A stretch of DNA of 11,250 bases from Acidobacteriota bacterium (GTDB taxonomy: Bacteria; Acidobacteriota; Terriglobia; Acidiferrales; UBA7541): positions 1 to 11,250 of the forward strand of contig PKXT01000343.1 in assembly GCA_003133505.1 (NCBI GenBank). The letters run 5' to 3'. The translations under genes and the position numbers were made by a program. Below are positions 7,451-11,250 of the stretch, piece by piece. Below the pieces are notes generated by a model. That model ran no database searches, was not told the DNA's origin, and saw only the letters and a program-made list of their open reading frames with translations. Position 1 is the stretch's first letter. Each line of letters starts with the position of its first letter.

Positions 7451-8674
7451 ATGGCCAATCCCGCGCCGCGCCCACGCCTCGCTATCGTTTCACCATTTAT
7501 TGATAAGCGGCACGGAACCGAGCGCCGCGTAGCCGAATGCATCTCCCATCTGTCCAGTGATTTCGAGATCCACATTTACAGCCAGCGGGTGGAAGACATC
7601 CCGCTCGAACAGGTCATCTGGCATCGTATTCCGGCCGTTCCGGGTCCTCACGTGCTCGGCTATCTGTGGTGGTTCGCGGCCAATCATCTATGGCGCTGGC
7701 GTGATGAAAGTATTCGTGGTTTGCATTTCGATGTGGTCTATTCTCCGGGGATCAATTGCCTCAACGCGGATGCGGTCACTGTCCATGTCGTTTTCGCCGA
7801 AATGCGCCGGCGCCTTCGCGACGAACTACGTCTGGCTAACAACCCGCTCGTTTCATGGCCACGAGTGGTTCACCGGCGACTGTATTACCGTCTGATCGAG
7901 TCTCTTGAAAGGCGAATTTATCCCCGCGCTAATCTGGCCATTGGCGTGGTTTCAGATCAGGTTAGCGGCGAACTGGTCCGGCATTTTAACCGAACGGAAA
8001 ATGTCGAAGTGATTTATCACGGCGTGGACACCGATGTTTTCTCGCCGGAAATGCGCCACTATCGCCGCGCAGACGCTCGAAAGCAGTTTGGATTGCTTGA
8101 GGATGAAATTATCCTCCTCCTCATCGGCAATGGATGGCGCAATAAAGGCCTGCCGTGCCTGCTCGAAGCTCTTTCGCAACTGGGCGATCTGCCCGTTCGA
8201 TTGCTGGTTGTTGGCCAGGATGACCGCGCTCCTTTTGACGAGATGGCCGCCCGGTTCAATATTGCTGCCCGCGTCACATTTTTGCCGCCCTCGCCGGACG
8301 TCGCGCAATTTTACGCCGCCTGCGACATATACACGGGACCCTCTCTGCATGATTCGTTCGCCATGCCGCCCGCCGAAGCAATGGCCTGTGGCCTGCCGGT
8401 GGTCACCTCACGAAACAATGGCGGATCGGGAATTATCGCTCATGGCGAGAATGGACTAATCCTGGAAGACGCCCATGATTTCATGGCGTTGGGGAAGTTA
8501 ATTCGCTCGCTATGCGAGAGCTGCGAGTTGCGCGACAGACTCGGCAGGAACGCGGCCTGCGCAGCATCTCAATTCACATGGAAAAACAATGCTCAACGAA
8601 TGCGCGAGCTTTTCACGCGGGCCATCCTGGTCCGCAAGCAGCAAGATGCCGGAACAACGAGCGTGGCAAGTTGA
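7451..8674 (+). CDS. GT4-family glycosyltransferase (GT-B fold), first of three
   Basis: This is a 407-aa cytoplasmic glycosyltransferase with two Rossmann halves. The N-terminal half starts RLAIVSPFIDKRHGTERRVAE, where a Gly-containing loop precedes the first helix as usual for GT4. The link IYHGVD (about 188-193) leads to the C-terminal donor-binding half with LIGNGWRNKGLPCLLEAL (about 224-242), LLVVGQDD, and the nucleotide-sugar motif HDSFAMPPAEAMACGLPVV. In that motif the usual E-x7-E reads D301-x7-E309; the second Glu, which contacts the donor ribose, is kept. Asp at the first position is known in some GT4 branches. Donor and acceptor cannot be read from sequence. The start is ATG 7451 (TTG 7439 is possible, adding four residues); neither has a strong ribosome binding site, and the gap of 14 bp after the amidotransferase gene suggests coupled translation. 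The C-terminus overlaps the next gene by 4 bases. Confidence 0.9.
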   Translation: MANPAPRPRLAIVSPFIDKRHGTERRVAECISHLSSDFEIHIYSQRVEDIPLEQVIWHRIPAVPGPHVLGYLWWFAANHLWRWRDESIRGLHFDVVYSPGINCLNADAVTVHVVFAEMRRRLRDELRLANNPLVSWPRVVHRRLYYRLIESLERRIYPRANLAIGVVSDQVSGELVRHFNRTENVEVIYHGVDTDVFSPEMRHYRRADARKQFGLLEDEIILLLIGNGWRNKGLPCLLEALSQLGDLPVRLLVVGQDDRAPFDEMAARFNIAARVTFLPPSPDVAQFYAACDIYTGPSLHDSFAMPPAEAMACGLPVVTSRNNGGSGIIAHGENGLILEDAHDFMALGKLIRSLCESCELRDRLGRNAACAASQFTWKNNAQRMRELFTRAILVRKQQDAGTTSVAS

Positions 8675-9783
8675 TCGTCGGGCTTTTTCCCGAGCTCCTT
8701 TCGCCGGGCGGAGTCCAAACCGCTGGCCGCCAGACTGCCGCAGCGCTGGCCCGGGCCGCCGCCGGGCGCAATGTGGCTTGCCGCTTTCTGAGCCTGAACG
8801 ATTCGGCTTGCAGTCATACATTTTGTGTTCGCGGCGCGCAGATTTGTTTTGAGGGATTCGGAGGAAATCGGGCCCGATTTATTATTGCAGCAGTAAGAGC
8901 TGCCTTCGCCGGAACAACCCTCACTTGGGCGGCACATCCAAATCTTGCGCCTGTCGCGTTAGCTATGAAATTGCTGCGCCCGCGCCTGAGGTTTATCGCC
9001 TGTTCGCATGGGGTCGAAGTTTGGAGTCCCCTCCCACCCCTTCGACGCTTGGCGTTGTGCCAGTCGGATGCCGTCGTCGCGCCTAGCCGCTATACCGCGC
9101 ACCAGCTAGTCACCCAGCAAGGTATTCCAATGATACGCGTGCATCGTCTGCCGTGGGCACTGGATCCGGCTCTTGAATCCCTAGCGGTATCGCCAAACTG
9201 TGAACTCCTGCCCGATTTACCTCCGGGGCCAATAATCCTAACAGTCGGTCGCTGGTCGGTTGATGAGCGTTACAAGGGGTTAGACGAGCTAATTGAGGCG
9301 ATGCCAACCGTACGCGCCGCGATTCCAGGTGCGTTTCTTGTCGCGGTGGGAAATGGCGACGACCGCGCACGGTTGGAACAAAAGGCCGCTGCGTTGTCAC
9401 TGCAATCAGGAGTACGATTTTTCGACGCCGCGCGCGGCGAACAACTCATTGCGTATTACAACCGCTGCGATGTCTTCGCCCTCCCCAGCCGTGGTGAAGG
9501 CTTTGGTTTAGTCTTTCTCGAAGCGATGGCGGTGGGCAAACCTCTGTTGGGTGGGGCACATGGAGGAATCCCCGATATCATTACGCACGGCGTCAATGGC
9601 TTTCTGGTTGCCCAGGACGACCGGGAGAAACTGGCCCTTTCGCTTATTGAGTTACTTCGCCGACCGAAGCTGCGGGAACAGATGGGCAGGGCCGGGCTGG
9701 TTCGCTTACGCCAGGATTTTCTATTTGAAGGATTTGCCGCGCACGTCGAGAAAATTCTCCGGCAATGTGGAGTTACTGCCTGA
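8671..9783 (+). CDS. GT4-family glycosyltransferase (GT-B fold), second of three
   Basis: The protein is about 370 aa from TTG 8671, whose bases overlap the previous stop as TTGA. The frame extends back to ATG 8578 and 8512, but those 31-53 extra residues (Cys/Arg/Asn-rich) resemble no fold, and homology begins at LIVGLFPELLSPGGVQTAGR, the beta1-loop-helix1 element of GT4 enzymes. Other landmarks are ACSHGVEVW (about 110-118), VVAPSRYTAHQL, LTVGRWSVDERYKGLDELI (about 190-208) with the phosphate-binding Arg and Lys, and an intact E276-x7-E284 motif in SRGEGFGLVFLEAMAVGKP. It should transfer a sugar from a nucleotide-sugar donor to the growing lipid-linked oligosaccharide on the cytoplasmic side; specificity is unknown. 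The overlap points to translational coupling with the upstream transferase, so the two are probably made in matched amounts. Confidence 0.88.
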   Translation: MIVGLFPELLSPGGVQTAGRQTAAALARAAAGRNVACRFLSLNDSACSHTFCVRGAQICFEGFGGNRARFIIAAVRAAFAGTTLTWAAHPNLAPVALAMKLLRPRLRFIACSHGVEVWSPLPPLRRLALCQSDAVVAPSRYTAHQLVTQQGIPMIRVHRLPWALDPALESLAVSPNCELLPDLPPGPIILTVGRWSVDERYKGLDELIEAMPTVRAAIPGAFLVAVGNGDDRARLEQKAAALSLQSGVRFFDAARGEQLIAYYNRCDVFALPSRGEGFGLVFLEAMAVGKPLLGGAHGGIPDIITHGVNGFLVAQDDREKLALSLIELLRRPKLREQMGRAGLVRLRQDFLFEGFAAHVEKILRQCGVTA

Positions 9784-9829
9784 CGGCGCGAACTGAACCG
9801 TGTACCATTCCCGAGGTTATCCATAGACC

Positions 9830-10594
9830 GTGCTTTCCAAAAACACCCCCGCACCCACACCTTTCAAGTGGACGCCGGATTTCTGGCAGTCCTGGCGCGA
9901 AACTGACAATCCCTATCGCCATTTCAAATCACAACATGACCGCCAGATCGCTTTGACGCTCCTTTCCCCTCGTCCCGGAGAGCGCATCCTGGAAGTGGGT
10001 TGCGGCTATGGCTGGATTTCGCGCGCCCTATGGTACGAGGCCAAAATTGAGTGGGTTGGCATTGACCGATCTGAAACGATGCTTCGCCAATTGCGGAGAG
10101 ACGGCGATTTAGCTCACTCGGATTTCGCTTTGCTGGCCGATGCCACACGGCTACCGTTTCCCAATGGGTATTTTGATAAGGTTCTCTGCACCGGCGTCTT
10201 GATGCACATCGCCGATGACGATGCCGCGCTTGCTGAGATGGTTCGGGTCCTGCGGCCTAACGGGCGATTGTTGTGCAGTTTCAACAATGCGCTGTCGCCG
10301 TTTTCGTTCGCGGCTCGGATCTGGAACTTGCGAAAGCCCGGTTTCGTCCAGAAATTCAGGTTGCCAGGAGCTATTCTTCGGCGATTGGCTGGATTGGGAA
10401 TGCAAATGGAATCCGTTGCGGGCGATGGTGTGTTTACCTCGGTTTCGCTGGCGTCGGACCGTTTTTCTGTGCCGCCTCGTTTCCTCTTTTCGACATTGCG
10501 TGCGTGGGACCGACGGGTCATGATCCATTGGCCTACCCTGGCTTACGAAATCTGGTACTCCGCTATCAGGAAGCCACCTGAATGCGCATCCTGA
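9830..10594 (+). CDS. Class I SAM-dependent methyltransferase
   Basis: The protein is 254 aa, starting with GTG 9830. An in-frame TAG at 9824-9826 leaves this as the first possible start, and GAGG at 9813-9816 is a distant ribosome binding site. Motif I ILEVGCGYGWISR (about 53-65) binds S-adenosylmethionine, and IDRSETML (78-85) carries the acidic Asp79 that contacts the ribose. ADATRLPFPNGYFDKVLCTG (about 103-122) gives motifs II/III, followed by MVRVLRPNGRLL (about 137-148). This is the Methyltransf_11-type fold with a C-terminal extension of about 100 residues. No membrane segment is evident, so it is cytoplasmic. Placed between glycosyltransferases, it most likely methylates a sugar or sugar-linked group of the polymer. 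O-, N- or chain-terminating methylation cannot be told apart. The 46-bp gap before it is the longest within the operon. Confidence 0.88.
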   Translation: MLSKNTPAPTPFKWTPDFWQSWRETDNPYRHFKSQHDRQIALTLLSPRPGERILEVGCGYGWISRALWYEAKIEWVGIDRSETMLRQLRRDGDLAHSDFALLADATRLPFPNGYFDKVLCTGVLMHIADDDAALAEMVRVLRPNGRLLCSFNNALSPFSFAARIWNLRKPGFVQKFRLPGAILRRLAGLGMQMESVAGDGVFTSVSLASDRFSVPPRFLFSTLRAWDRRVMIHWPTLAYEIWYSAIRKPPECAS

Positions 10595-11250
10595 AAGTTG
10601 TCCAGGCTTACGAACCTTTTCGCGAAATGGGCGGGGCGGTGGTAAAGGTGCGCGCCATTGCCCATGGCCTGAGCCAACATGGTCACGAGGTAACTGTACT
10701 GACATCGAATTTGGGCCTGAACCGGCTCACCGAATCCGGGAAATACGTTTTGACGCGCTGGGGCCGCGAAGCAGTACACAACGGTATTCGCACTATATAT
10801 TTGCCCACGCGAGCGCGTTACCGTGCGCTTACGTTCAATCCAGCGCTTCGGCCATTTCTGCACGAATGTTTGCGTCAGTTTGACCTCGTGCATATCTACG
10901 GAATGTACGATTTGCTGGGCCCCCAGACGGCTTATGCCTGCCGCTCGCTGGGCGTGCCCTACATCCTGGAACCGATGGGGATGTTTCGCCCTATCGTGCG
11001 GAATATTGCCTTGAAGCGCCTCTATCACTGGATTTGGGGAAGGCGAATGGCGCGTGGCGCGCGCCATATAGTCGCCACCTCGCCCATGGAAGCTGCGGAA
11101 CTGACTGCGGAGCAGATACCGCGCGACCAGATCGTAGTGCGCCGCAATGGGATTGAGATGCCGATCACCATGCCAGCATCGGGAGAATTTCGCGCCCGCT
11201 GGACAATTCCGCCTGACGCCGCGATGATTCTGTTTCTGGGACGTGTCGTC
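10582..11250 (+). CDS. GT4-family glycosyltransferase, third of three (partial, runs off the right edge)
   Basis: The frame is open from ATG 10582 to the last base with no stop, giving 223 residues. It overlaps the end of the methyltransferase gene by 13 bp in another frame. The N-terminal Rossmann half of a GT4 enzyme is visible: RILKVVQAYEPFREMGGAVV (2-21) with the Gly-Gly loop, then HGLSQHGHEVTVLTS, LVHIYGMYDLLG, VPYILEPMGMF, and ATSPMEAAEL (about 172-181). The linker VVRRNGIEMP follows, and the first strand of the donor domain, MILFLGRVV, ends at the window edge. The GPM/EPMGMF-like element is common in GT4 enzymes of exopolysaccharide clusters. The donor-binding E-x7-E motif lies outside the window, so whether the gene is intact cannot be judged. 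Confidence 0.88.
   Translation, partial: MRILKVVQAYEPFREMGGAVVKVRAIAHGLSQHGHEVTVLTSNLGLNRLTESGKYVLTRWGREAVHNGIRTIYLPTRARYRALTFNPALRPFLHECLRQFDLVHIYGMYDLLGPQTAYACRSLGVPYILEPMGMFRPIVRNIALKRLYHWIWGRRMARGARHIVATSPMEAAELTAEQIPRDQIVVRRNGIEMPITMPASGEFRARWTIPPDAAMILFLGRVV

Overview
The window looks like a chromosomal segment from a soil-type bacterium, most likely an Acidobacteriota member. This is inferred from the style of the secreted YXWGXW-repeat protein at the left edge, the moderately high GC content, and the combination of a large secreted beta-helix protein with a polysaccharide cluster. No ribosomal or phylogenetic marker is present, so the assignment is an inference.

Left part, minus strand (1-3548). 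Two exported proteins are read leftward. The first is a Gly/Tyr/Trp/Asn-rich YXWGXW-repeat protein (start at 662, runs off the left edge). The second is a large secreted protein (987-3548) with an N-terminal pectate-lyase/tailspike-type beta-helix domain, a fibronectin-like segment and a C-terminal part resembling phage tail-fibre proteins. About 325 bp separate them.

Middle (3549-3930). This is a divergent spacer of about 380 bp between the beta-helix gene and the rightward cluster. It should hold the control region for both directions, but no convincing promoter could be read in it.

Right part, plus strand (3931-11250). Six tightly packed genes form one probable operon for a surface or extracellular polysaccharide: an O-antigen-ligase/Wzy-type polytopic membrane protein, an AsnB-type glutamine amidotransferase, a GT4 glycosyltransferase, a second GT4 glycosyltransferase, a class I SAM-dependent methyltransferase, and a third GT4 glycosyltransferase cut by the right edge. 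Gaps are 2-50 bp or the genes overlap (4 bp at 8671, 13 bp at 10582).

How they fit together (inference): the glycosyltransferases build the repeat unit on a lipid carrier, the methyltransferase and the AsnB-like enzyme decorate it by methylation and amidation, and the Wzy/WaaL-like protein polymerises or ligates it outside the inner membrane. The divergent beta-helix protein is a candidate lyase, hydrolase or binding protein for the same polymer. No flippase, priming transferase or chain-length regulator is in the window, so the cluster probably continues to the right. No RNA genes, insertion sequences, CRISPR arrays or attachment sites were seen. The most distinctive non-coding signal is a perfect 10-bp stem-loop across the stop codon of the polymerase/ligase gene (5490-5517).
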